DNA from: Butyrivibrio sp.
GTDB lineage: Bacteria; Bacillota; Clostridia; Lachnospirales; Lachnospiraceae
Length of the DNA stretch: 58,716 bases
Assembly (NCBI GenBank): GCA_015056495.1
Contig: SVGC01000023.1
Coordinates: forward strand, 1 to 58,716
Reading direction: 5' to 3'
Part shown: positions 8,699-15,330 of the stretch, piece after piece
How positions within the stretch are numbered: position 1 is the first letter of the stretch
Layout of the letters: each line of letters starts with the position of its first letter
The notes under the pieces: generated by a model
The model's database searches: none
Told to the model about the DNA's origin: nothing
Seen by the model: the letters and a program-made list of their open reading frames with translations, nothing else
Program-made: the position numbers and the translations under genes

Positions 8699-8997
8699 AA
8701 TCTTCCCTTACAGCATTTGCCGGTGGTGTCATTACAGAGAGTTTTTACGAATTCACAGAATTCCTTCATAATGTCCGTGTTTATTGTGTAGTAGTGCCAC
8801 TTGCCTTCTTTTCTGTCATTAACCAGACCCGAATCCACCAATATCTTCATGTGATGAGAAAGGGTGGGTTGTGTAATATCAAACTTTTCAAGAAGCTTGC
8901 ACCCGCACTTCTCTTGATCAGAAAGCATCTTAACTATCTCCATTCTGTTGGGATCGCCAAGCGCCTTACATATTAATACTTCGTCCATTTTAATCAT
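8695..8997 (-). CDS. ArsR/SmtB family metalloregulator
   Basis: A 100-residue winged-helix repressor. The family signature is KALGDPNRMEIVKML (residues 11-25), the recognition helix QPTLSHHMKILVDSGLV, and the wing KEGKWHYY. A CxC pair (Cys31, Cys33) lies at the helix near the canonical As(III) site, and a second Cys pair (KCCKGR) is at the C-terminus. In ArsR proteins these thiols bind As(III), Sb(III) or similar ions and release DNA. A GTG at 9006 is possible, but the ATG at 8997 has GAGGTG 6 nt upstream. It leads a probable five-gene operon to 6109 and has a matching operator. Confidence 0.9.
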   Translation of the reverse strand: MIKMDEVLICKALGDPNRMEIVKMLSDQEKCGCKLLEKFDITQPTLSHHMKILVDSGLVNDRKEGKWHYYTINTDIMKEFCEFVKTLCNDTTGKCCKGRL

Positions 8998-9020
8998 AGT
9001 GCTCACCTCACATTGATGTT

Positions 9021-9062
9021 TATCTATGTATTGATGGTAATGTATACATAGATATTTGTCAA
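9021..9062 (-). promoter_or_regulatory. arsR promoter and operator
   Basis: On the minus strand, TTGACA (9062-9057), a 17-nt spacer and TACCAT (9039-9034) form the promoter. A perfect 11-bp inverted repeat, TATCTATGTAT (9021-9031) / ATACATAGATA (9044-9054), covers the spacer and the -10 and fits an ArsR-type autorepression site. Confidence 0.85.
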
Positions 9063-9073
9063 TGTGATTTTCA

Positions 9074-9108
9074 AAAAAAGAGACAGAGCTTGCAAAAACT
9101 CTGTCTCC
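9074..9108 (-). terminator. Terminator in front of the arsR promoter
   Basis: GAGACAGAG and CTCTGTCTC pair over 9 bp with a 10-nt loop. On the minus strand the stem is followed by seven T. It is the second minus-strand terminator below hsp20 and isolates the arsR promoter. Confidence 0.75.
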
Positions 9109-9177
9109 TTGCGGGTCAAATCAACTTCCAATTTATCGTTCCAGCTTTTTTTCCTTATCCATGCTAATCTTTTCATT

Positions 9178-9212
9178 AAAAAATCTCCCGGCACTATATG
9201 AGTGTCGGGAGA
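9178..9212 (-). terminator. Terminator of hsp20
   Basis: TCTCCCGGCACT (9184-9195) pairs with AGTGTCGGGAGA (9201-9212), with one wobble. A T-run follows on the minus strand, 20 nt after the hsp20 stop. Confidence 0.8.
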
Positions 9213-9232
9213 CTAGGTTAAAACTTATGCTA

Positions 9233-9691
9233 TCAGCCTTCTATGGCTATCAGATTCTTTTCCGGGATCTTCTTTTCCAGGGCTTTCTTTGGAACTGTAA
9301 GTGTCAGAACGCCATGTCTGTAGGTGGCTTCAACGTCTTCCTTCTCTACATTCTCACCGATATAGAAACTCCTTGTCATGGAGCCTGCATACCTTTCCTG
9401 ACGAATAAATTTGCCCTTCTTGTTCTCGTCCTTATCAAGACCCTTTGCTGCGCTGATGGTAAGATACCCGTTATCAAGTTCTACTGTTATCTCTTCCTTC
9501 TTAAAGCCCGGCAGGTCAATTGATACTTCATAGTTGTCGTCCTTTTCTCTGATATCGGTCTTCATCATTCTCGATGCTTTTCTGCCGTAGAGCTTACGCT
9601 CCATGTTCCTCTCCATGTCGTCAAATTCCTTCATTGGGAATCCAAACAAATCGTCGATATAATTCTCTTCAAAAATACTAGGTGCTAACAT
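9233..9691 (-). CDS. hsp20: Hsp20/alpha-crystallin small heat-shock protein
   Basis: A 152-residue ATP-independent holdase chaperone. The alpha-crystallin domain runs from about residue 43 (MKTDIREKDDNYEVSIDLPGF) to 137 (VLTLTVPKKALEKK), with the conserved end motif GVLTLTVPK. The N-terminus (FGFPMKEFDDMERNM) is short and amphipathic, as in clostridial Hsp18. The ATG is preceded by AAAGGAGG. It is a single-gene unit with a CIRCE element upstream, so it should be repressed by HrcA and induced by heat or protein misfolding. Confidence 0.95.
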   Translation of the reverse strand: MLAPSIFEENYIDDLFGFPMKEFDDMERNMERKLYGRKASRMMKTDIREKDDNYEVSIDLPGFKKEEITVELDNGYLTISAAKGLDKDENKKGKFIRQERYAGSMTRSFYIGENVEKEDVEATYRHGVLTLTVPKKALEKKIPEKNLIAIEG

Positions 9692-9813
9692 AATACATAC
9701 CTCCTTTGCATCAAAAACAATTGGTTAACTGTAATTGAGCATTGGGACGGAGGGTTTAGATCATTGGAACTTTTAAGTCCTTATGGTCTTCTCTGTTCCT
9801 TTGTTCTACGAAC

Positions 9814-9855
9814 ACTATAACACCATAATTAGCACTCGTCAACCGAGAGTGCCAA
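9814..9855 (-). promoter_or_regulatory. CIRCE element and sigma-A promoter of hsp20
   Basis: TTAGCACTC (9829-9837), a 9-nt spacer and GAGTGCCAA (9847-9855) match the CIRCE consensus except for one base (GAGTGCTAA). On the minus strand, TTGACG (9842-9837) lies inside the CIRCE spacer and TATAGT (9819-9814) follows at 17 bp. HrcA binding would cover the -35. Confidence 0.95.
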
Positions 9856-10081
9856 TTTGGATAAAATAGTATTGTATAAAGTAATACATTTTTGTCATAT
9901 AAGAGTAAAAACAAGCGCTGTTACAAGGCTTCCCAATATTATCATTACGCACTGTCGTGTCTGCTGTTTTCTGTTATATCCAAAATCCTGCCACCCTTTA
10001 CACCCTTTAGTTTCAGACTATCAGGAAAAAACAGTCGGAAGAAACTGCCCTATAATGTTATAATTGTGCCATGACAAACAC

Positions 10082-10149
10082 ATCTTGTATCAGAGTAAAA
10101 GCAATATTTTGTATCTATGTTTTATTCAGATACAAAATGTGATACAAAT
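10082..10149. repeat. Cluster of four TTGTATC/GATACAA boxes
   Basis: Between hsp20 and the first reading frame, TTGTATC occurs at 10085-10091 and 10109-10115, and GATACAA at 10129-10135 and 10141-10147. The central pair extends to a perfect 10-bp inverted repeat, ATTTTGTATC / GATACAAAAT (10106-10115 / 10129-10138). The rest of 9856-10081 holds nothing I can identify. The cluster looks like a multi-site operator, but no adjacent regulator is evident. Confidence 0.45.
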
Positions 10150-10180
10150 ACGATAGTCATAAATGTGACCCTCATTCAAC
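10143..10180. repeat. 38-bp direct repeat, copy 1
   Basis: The 38 bases match 10770-10807 except for four positions, all transitions. Just downstream is a small palindrome, GATCTC-GT-GAGATC (10205-10218). Copy 1 is in non-coding DNA; copy 2 is joined to a macrodomain fragment. Confidence 0.7.
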
Positions 10181-10313
10181 GTTAGGGCGTGCGGTTTGGT
10201 AGTGGATCTCGTGAGATCAGCCGGGCTACTCCTTTCTAAAGAACTGAATATTGAATTATAGATGAGGTTGAAGATATGAAGACATATTTGAAGAATGTAG
10301 GTGCTGCAATAAT

Positions 10314-10634
10314 ATGAATAAAACGCAAAAGTTGAAGAACTACAAGACTATTACGATCATCGACAATATACATCTCATTCCTGATGGATTCTCTTTTGAG
10401 TATTCGGATACTGAGGTGAGTATCATTAATGACGAAAAAGGAAAAAGATATCTCAGGGTTTATAAAAAAGAATGTGCATCTGAGGGAAATGGGAGACCAA
10501 TAACTACAATCAGTGATGATTGTTATCCTTTGACAGATATAGAAGACGTTACGCAGCAGAATTGGAAGAAGATTATGCTGAGTCACCTTAGTGAATCGAT
10601 AAGTATTGAGCATGATAGCTACTGCGGAGTGTGA
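10314..10634 (+). CDS. Hypothetical small protein between direct repeats
   Basis: A 106-residue hydrophilic, soluble-looking protein that I do not recognise. It contains TITIIDNIHLIPDGFSFEYSDTEVSIINDEKGKRYLRVYKKE, which has an alternating beta-strand pattern, and ends in an acidic helix. The ribosome site is weak. A 13-codon upstream frame beginning with ATG at 10275 ends by overlapping its start (ATGA), so coupling is possible. It sits between the two copies of the 38-bp repeat and next to a broken macrodomain gene, so it may be a cassette gene or itself a fragment. It could be non-functional. Confidence 0.45.
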   Translation: MNKTQKLKNYKTITIIDNIHLIPDGFSFEYSDTEVSIINDEKGKRYLRVYKKECASEGNGRPITTISDDCYPLTDIEDVTQQNWKKIMLSHLSESISIEHDSYCGV

Positions 10635-10641
10635 CAGTTAA

Positions 10642-10863
10642 AATGAGATTGGAATCCTTGAGCCGGGAGAAGTTGCGATTACGCCTGCATTTAACCTGGA
10701 TGCCAAGTATATCATTCACGCCAGTGGACCTTGGTGGGATGGTGGAAAACATGACGAGGTGCAGCTTCTTACAAACACGATAGCCACAAATGTGACCCTC
10801 GTTCAACAAATGGTTTATTTTATAATTATTATAATCCTAATGGATCTAAATCATCATCTATAA
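10642..10863 (+). pseudogene. Macrodomain (ADP-ribose-binding) gene fragment
   Basis: The open frame reads EPGEVAITPAFNLDAKYIIHASGPWW and then DGGKHDEVQLL. This is the middle of a macrodomain like those of O-acetyl-ADP-ribose deacetylases (GEAVITPGYNLPAKYVIH...GP). The N-terminal third with the NAAN motif and the whole C-terminus are missing. Homology stops exactly where copy 2 of the 38-bp repeat begins (10770), which indicates recombination rather than simple decay. There is no start codon with a ribosome site. It is a remnant, not a working enzyme. Confidence 0.7.
10770..10807. repeat. 38-bp direct repeat, copy 2
   Basis: This second copy starts at the break point of the macrodomain fragment. 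It keeps an open frame (TNTIATNVTLVQ), whereas copy 1 at 10143-10180 does not lie in a gene. The region 10808-10983 downstream is AT-rich with nothing recognisable except a possible promoter for the toxin peptide. Confidence 0.7.
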
Positions 10864-10983
10864 TTTATGGCATTCCTGATTAATAATATCGATTTTTCTG
10901 ACTATACATTTATTAAAGACATAATTCAATATCAGTTTATCATAGAAATCTCTTTGAGAAATCTTTGTTAGAGGTACTTGCTT

Positions 10984-11085
10984 ATGCTCACCATCAGTGA
11001 CCTTATCTCAGTGCTTGCACTGTGTGCGACTTTCTTTAGTCTTGGTTACATGTTTGGCAAGCATGATTCCAAGACACAAAAATAA
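10984..11085 (+). CDS. Holin-like type I toxin, 33-residue membrane peptide
   Basis: This short ORF reads MLTISDLISVLALCATFFSL, then GYMFGKHDSKTQK. It has a short polar N-terminus, one hydrophobic segment (about residues 7-24) and a basic, charged tail. That is the pattern of the putative holin-like toxin family (Hol_Tox) and of Fst/TxpA-type type I toxins. A ribosome site, AGAGGT, lies 8-13 nt upstream. The stop codon is inside the left arm of a strong terminator. An antisense promoter converges from the right. The peptide would act by inserting in the inner membrane. The family call comes from length, sequence pattern and context; no search was possible. Confidence 0.75.
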   Translation: MLTISDLISVLALCATFFSLGYMFGKHDSKTQK

Positions 11086-11174
11086 CCGCCCATTGTCCTG
11101 CCAGACTTAGCGGTTATTTTTAATAATTGCTAATTTGAAACAGGGCTAACCGTCTACTGGTAGCACCTTCAATT
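11077..11174 (-). ncRNA. Candidate antisense antitoxin RNA
   Basis: A minus-strand transcript starting about 7 nt after the -10 at 11181-11186 would run into the 3' end of the toxin gene. It would stop at the shared bidirectional terminator (11081-11121), giving an RNA of about 95-100 nt complementary to the toxin mRNA tail. This is the layout of type I antitoxins such as RatA and RNAII of par. The transcript is inferred from promoter and terminator only. Confidence 0.6.
11081..11121. terminator. Bidirectional terminator of the toxin and antitoxin RNAs
   Basis: AATAACCGC (11081-11089) and GCGGTTATT (11110-11118) pair perfectly over 9 bp around a 20-nt loop. T-runs follow on both strands. The left arm includes the toxin stop codon. 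Confidence 0.8.
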
Positions 11175-11180
11175 AATATA

Positions 11181-11209
11181 ATACTACCATCACCGCTCTT
11201 TGTCGTCAA
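11181..11209 (-). promoter_or_regulatory. Promoter of the antisense RNA
   Basis: On the minus strand, TTGACG (11209-11204), exactly 17 nt, then TAGTAT (11186-11181). No protein gene lies downstream on this strand except the toxin tail, which supports an RNA product. Confidence 0.7.
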
Positions 11210-11266
11210 ACATATATTCAGTAACAGATATATGTCTAAAAAAATCCCGGAGAATCATTAAAAATA

Positions 11267-11275
11267 TGCTATAAT
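11267..11275 (+). promoter_or_regulatory. Extended -10 promoter of the 11337 lipoprotein
   Basis: TGCTATAAT is a perfect extended -10 element about 60 nt before the start codon. The -35 region is poor. Confidence 0.55.
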
Positions 11276-11336
11276 CTTAAGCTGATGATTTAAATTATCG
11301 CCACTGGAAAAAGTTTTATAATACGGGATATTTTTT

Positions 11337-12152
11337 ATGCTTAAGAGAAAAAAATTTGTAGCTTTTATTATGACTATGGTTCTATCTATGACCATGTTAT
11401 GCGGGTGCCTTAAAAAGGAGCCTGATCCTAACGCCGAAAAAATAGCACATCTGTTTGATGTCACCAAAGAAAATCTCTTTTATGCCACTAATTTATCTGT
11501 CTCAGGAACAGGGAGCTGTAATATAGATTGTACCTTTTGGGCTCCTGGAATGTCTTCTAACAAGGGCATCGATGCTTATACAGCTACTGAAGATATAAAT
11601 ATCTCTTTTACAAGGCAATACTCCGGAACCAGGGATTATCATAATACACTTGTAATAGATGATACATATGATCAGAAAGACACTTCCATAACATCTATGT
11701 TTTTAGATCGCAAACTATATGACAAATCTGAGCGCTACGGATACACTTTGGTACAAAACGTAAATAATGGAAAAACCAATTCTTCCGGAACCTTTGGAAA
11801 TAGTTGGAACCCTATTCCTGATATAGATTTTATGAATCTGCTACTGCCTGATCTTGATCAGTGCTCGCTATACATAGATCGATCCAAAAGCACATATAAT
11901 ACAGTAGTACTGACTCAAGTCCGCGAATTTGGTTTTGATTATTACAGACCATTTGTAAATGCTTTTAGTAAAAAGATAGACAGCAACTATATTGATGATG
12001 TCAGTTATACTTTTGATGCAGATACTAATATTCTAACGAGTATTGATATAACAGGGCGCTATAGAGACTCTGAAAAAGCCATTAATGATTACCAGTATAA
12101 AAGAACTAATTACTACTGGATCAAAATAGTAGTTGAGGGCTATGAATTCTGA
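11337..12152 (+). CDS. Uncharacterised lipoprotein
   Basis: A 271-residue exported lipoprotein. The signal peptide has a basic start (KRKK) and ends with the lipobox LCGC, so Cys24 is the anchor. The mature part is rich in Asp, Tyr, Ser and Thr and probably mostly beta-strand, with repeated D-Y/T motifs; the last third (VSYTFDADTNILTSIDITGRYRD) resembles lipoprotein folds that measure or bind. I recognise no family. The ribosome site is weak (ACGGGAT). A weak hairpin around 12222-12242 separates it from the next operon, with which it may act at the envelope. Confidence 0.75.
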   Translation: MLKRKKFVAFIMTMVLSMTMLCGCLKKEPDPNAEKIAHLFDVTKENLFYATNLSVSGTGSCNIDCTFWAPGMSSNKGIDAYTATEDINISFTRQYSGTRDYHNTLVIDDTYDQKDTSITSMFLDRKLYDKSERYGYTLVQNVNNGKTNSSGTFGNSWNPIPDIDFMNLLLPDLDQCSLYIDRSKSTYNTVVLTQVREFGFDYYRPFVNAFSKKIDSNYIDDVSYTFDADTNILTSIDITGRYRDSEKAINDYQYKRTNYYWIKIVVEGYEF

Positions 12153-12363
12153 CAGCGCTATCAATATATAACAGGTGACTCTGGTGTACCGGATCATTTA
12201 TATTTGATCATACTTTTTATCGATGATTTTAATTAATCATCAAAAATAGTTATTTACATTATAAAATATCTTTTTATACGCATTACAGGCTTTTAAAGCA
12301 ATATTTTAGCGGCTGATAAGCAAGGGCCTTCATTTTATAATTATTATAAAAGCGAGTTATATC

Positions 12364-12825
12364 ATGGAATTATTACAAATAAAAGCTTTACAACGAAAGA
12401 TTGCAGAGTATCCGGAGCGTATATCAAGGCTCCAGGCAAGGCAGAAACTTATAGTCACGCCTTCTGCAACTGAGATAGGACCAGCTATTAAGGGAATGGA
12501 TGCATATCTTCTTTTTCTAAGGGCAGGAATAAGTTCTTACAAAAAGCTCTACGAAGAGGCTTCCGTAGATTTCGCGGGACTTAATTCATATATTGAAAAT
12601 AAAAAAAGTATCGGAGAAGTAGTATCTGATTCTGAACGGATAAGTCTCGTGCAGATACAGCAGTATATGGTAACTATCCAGAATTATATTAAGATCATGG
12701 ATTCACAGATCGATAATGGCGAAGTTGTAAAGCAAAAGCTAATGCTTGCTCAGAAACAGAAGGAAGCTGTTGATGTCGCCAATCTATTATATATTATCAA
12801 AAAAGGGGATGGTTACAGAGTATGA
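12364..12825 (+). CDS. Hypothetical alpha-helical protein, first gene of the VWA operon
   Basis: A 153-residue soluble protein, almost entirely helical and partly coiled coil (LQIKALQRKIAEYPERISRLQARQK; later KIMDSQIDNGEVVKQKLMLAQKQKEAVDVANLL). It has no signal peptide or membrane segment. Its stop overlaps the start of the next gene by 4 nt, so the two are translationally coupled. I do not recognise the family. The next two genes are a membrane coiled-coil protein and a VWA lipoprotein, so an intracellular adaptor role is plausible. The arrangement recalls XpaC/TelA/VWA clusters of Firmicutes, but this protein is far shorter than TelA. Confidence 0.75.
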   Translation: MELLQIKALQRKIAEYPERISRLQARQKLIVTPSATEIGPAIKGMDAYLLFLRAGISSYKKLYEEASVDFAGLNSYIENKKSIGEVVSDSERISLVQIQQYMVTIQNYIKIMDSQIDNGEVVKQKLMLAQKQKEAVDVANLLYIIKKGDGYRV

Positions 12826-13520
12826 AAAAAGTAAATATTATTAAAATGGCTGCCATTATGATCGCAGCTCTAGCTGCTACAATAGCTGTTTTTTATTATA
12901 GATCAAAGATCATTATAAACGCAGGCATAACAGTCTTCAGAACACTGTCGATCATATGCCTTGCCATTAGTATCATAAGCGCAGTTGTATGTATATCAAT
13001 GATCATCAGATATCGTGCCAAAGAAAGCGCAAGGCTCAAAAAGCTCGCTGCCGAGGAAGCTGCCAGACAGGAAGAGATCCGCAAGAAAAAAGAAGATGTA
13101 CGTGGTCTTATTAGAGATCTAATGAATGAAGAAAGCGGCTTTGTTCCCACAGGAACTGCTCTCTTACATGATATGGATCAGATAGATGAATATGTAGAGA
13201 GAAATGAAAAGCTGTTCGAATTCAATGATATGTCTGAATTCACCAACATGAAAGAAATCATGGGAAGCGTTAAATCCGCTGTATATCACAACTGCAGGAG
13301 CATAGTCAATCTGTATGTAGCGCTGGAGTCAGGCGATGAGTTCAGCTCTGAATCACAGATAATCCTTGATAATAACAAAGAGCTTATGAACAATTCCAAA
13401 GAGTTCCTTCTGCAGATGGCAAGATATACCAATGAGCAGAATGAAGACACAGATGCAGTTACAATGATCCAAGGATATGCTGATGCTATAGGAATGTCCC
13501 TAAAGCATTCATATAATTAA
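12822..13520 (+). CDS. Membrane-anchored coiled-coil protein (XpaC-like layout)
   Basis: A 232-residue protein with two N-terminal transmembrane segments (about residues 8-25 and 34-62). A highly charged helix follows (KESARLKKLAAEEAARQEEI, then RKKKEDVRGL), and then a soluble helical domain to the end. Two membrane helices, a charged linker and a helical domain resemble XpaC/halogen-hydrolysis family proteins, which occur beside TelA and VWA genes, but sequence similarity is not evident by eye. It overlaps the upstream gene by 4 nt and ends 19 nt before the VWA lipoprotein start. It probably links the cytoplasm to the surface protein. Confidence 0.75.
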   Translation: MKKVNIIKMAAIMIAALAATIAVFYYRSKIIINAGITVFRTLSIICLAISIISAVVCISMIIRYRAKESARLKKLAAEEAARQEEIRKKKEDVRGLIRDLMNEESGFVPTGTALLHDMDQIDEYVERNEKLFEFNDMSEFTNMKEIMGSVKSAVYHNCRSIVNLYVALESGDEFSSESQIILDNNKELMNNSKEFLLQMARYTNEQNEDTDAVTMIQGYADAIGMSLKHSYN

Positions 13521-13539
13521 AAAATTGGAGGAGTTATTT

Positions 13540-15219
13540 ATGAAAAAAGTAATCAATGGGGTAATCTCACTTGCCCTGGCTGTATCACTTACAGCCTGTT
13601 CCGGCGTCAAGACCGGAAACTCAACTTTGGACAATGCACTAAGCTATGATGATGCTGTTTCAGAGCTTGACACTTTTGTAAAGGATATCAACCCTACTAC
13701 TGTATCACCAAGACTTGACGTAGATATGTCAGAAGCATCTGTAGCTGATTCACTGGCAGATATTGATACCTTTGAGATGGTGCTGACAGGTAGCGGAAAC
13801 ATTAACATCGAGATCGCTGCACCTTCAGAGTTCTCCGGTAGCAGTTATCCGGATGAATGGCTGGTAGCTGTAGGTCAGAACTTCAACAAGGAAGGCTATA
13901 CTATCAATGGCCAGAGTGTAAGCGTCTCTATAAGGAAGATCTCTTCAGGTGAGACTCTTACTTACATAACAGAAGGCGGCTACAAGCCAGATGTATACAT
14001 ACCTTCTAACTACATGTGGGGAGATATGCTTAATGCAAGCGGTGTCAACACCACTCTCCTTGCTGACAGACTTGCAGGTAATACTGCAGGTATACTTTTG
14101 TCCAAAGATGTATATGATACATATTCAGAAAAATACGGCGAAGTAACTGTAGACGGCGTACTTCAAGCAGCCATCGAAGGTGATCTTGTATTCGCTTATA
14201 CTAATCCATATACATCTGCTACAGGTATGAACATCCTGTGCTCCATGCTTCACTCTTTTGACTCAGCTGATCCTCTTTCAGAAAATGCAGTATCCAAGCT
14301 TGTAGAGTATCAGAACAATGCACCAACTGCAGCATATACTACTTCTATACTCAAGGCTTCTGCGGAAAAAGGCATCATCAATGCCATGGTTATGGAGAAG
14401 CAGACATATATCAACTCAGCTGACCTTAAAAACTACGTATATACTCCTGCAGGTGTACGCCACGACCATCCTGCCTATGCCTTCAGCTGGACAGAAGGTG
14501 ACAGACTTGAAGCTGCTAAGATGTTCATAGAATATTGTCTTACTGATGAAGCTCAGAAGATGGCTACTGACAGAGGTTTCAATCTTGATGATGATTACGT
14601 ATCTGAAGATTATGGTATGACAGGTTCTGATTATCTCTCTGCACAGAAAGTATGGAAGACCAACAAGAACGGATCAAGACCTACAATCGCAGTATTCGTC
14701 ACTGATATATCAGGCTCTATGAATGGTACTCGTATTACTTCACTCAAGGATTCACTTCTTAATACGATGCAGTATATTGATTCCAGTAACTATGTAGGAC
14801 TTGTAAGTTATAGTGATGATGTATATATAAATCTTCCGGTTGCCCAATTCGATAATACTCAAAGAGCATATTTCAGCGGCGCGGTCAAAGATCTTACTGT
14901 AGGCGGTCAGACTGCTACCTACGATGCAGTTCTTGTAGGACTCCAGATGCTCCTTGATGCCAAGGAAGATGTTCCTGATGCTAACTGTATGCTGTTTGTA
15001 TTGTCAGATGGTGCTCAGAATGCCGGATACAGCTTAAACCGTATCACTCCTATCGTAGGTGGACTTGGAATATCTGTATATACAATCGGTTATGAGATGA
15101 GCGATTCAGACAAAGATCAGTTAAAGAGCCTTTCAGAGATCAATGAAGCTGTCTGTATAGATGCTGATTCAGAAGATATTGTCAATGAACTTAGAAATCT
15201 GTTCAATGTAAATATGTGA
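13540..15219 (+). CDS. Lipoprotein with solute-binding domain fused to a VWA domain
   Basis: A 559-residue exported lipoprotein (lipobox LTAC, Cys20). Residues 80-360 resemble a periplasmic-binding fold of the SBP_bac_11 type: NIEIAAPSEFSGSSYPDEWL, then KPDVYIPSNYMWGD, then a C-terminal FIEYCLTDEAQKMATDRGF. Residues 380-559 are a von Willebrand A domain with an intact MIDAS: D389-I-S391-G-S393, T458 and D490. VWA domains with MIDAS bind a ligand through Mg2+. The ATG at 13540 is used because GGAGGAG lies at 13527-13533. It is last in a three-gene operon. Substrate-binding-plus-VWA proteins are known in Gram-positives, but their function is not. Confidence 0.88.
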   Translation: MKKVINGVISLALAVSLTACSGVKTGNSTLDNALSYDDAVSELDTFVKDINPTTVSPRLDVDMSEASVADSLADIDTFEMVLTGSGNINIEIAAPSEFSGSSYPDEWLVAVGQNFNKEGYTINGQSVSVSIRKISSGETLTYITEGGYKPDVYIPSNYMWGDMLNASGVNTTLLADRLAGNTAGILLSKDVYDTYSEKYGEVTVDGVLQAAIEGDLVFAYTNPYTSATGMNILCSMLHSFDSADPLSENAVSKLVEYQNNAPTAAYTTSILKASAEKGIINAMVMEKQTYINSADLKNYVYTPAGVRHDHPAYAFSWTEGDRLEAAKMFIEYCLTDEAQKMATDRGFNLDDDYVSEDYGMTGSDYLSAQKVWKTNKNGSRPTIAVFVTDISGSMNGTRITSLKDSLLNTMQYIDSSNYVGLVSYSDDVYINLPVAQFDNTQRAYFSGAVKDLTVGGQTATYDAVLVGLQMLLDAKEDVPDANCMLFVLSDGAQNAGYSLNRITPIVGGLGISVYTIGYEMSDSDKDQLKSLSEINEAVCIDADSEDIVNELRNLFNVNM

Positions 15220-15264
15220 TATTATCTTTAGTGTTTGTTCAAGACAATTGTTTTAAGGGTAAAA

Positions 15265-15313
15265 GAAAAAAGATCTCCATCTCCCGTTCTTATAGGAGAT
15301 AAAGATCTTTTTT
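15265..15313. terminator. Bidirectional terminator between the VWA operon and the M13 gene
   Basis: AAAAAAGATCT...ATCTCC and GGAGAT...AGATCTTTTTT form a long stem. A-runs and T-runs on either side serve both convergent genes. Confidence 0.85.
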
Positions 15314-15330
15314 AATACGTTTTTATCAGT

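Noticed and set aside
9108..9178. Short minus-strand frame (MKRLAWIRKKSW...) between the two hsp20 terminators
   Set aside because: No ribosome site, and the frame runs through a terminator and the arsR promoter; judged chance.
10143..10260. Possible integron attC site (TTCAAC next to GTTAGGG)
   Set aside because: The R' -like GTTAGGG is present, but there is no matching RYYYAAC partner at the expected distance, no imperfect attC stem, and no integrase in the window.
12333..12351. TTTTATAATTATTATAAAA near-palindrome before the VWA operon as an operator
   Set aside because: A pure A/T sequence of this kind is expected by chance in this DNA and probably just contains a -10 box; the same string recurs near 10820.
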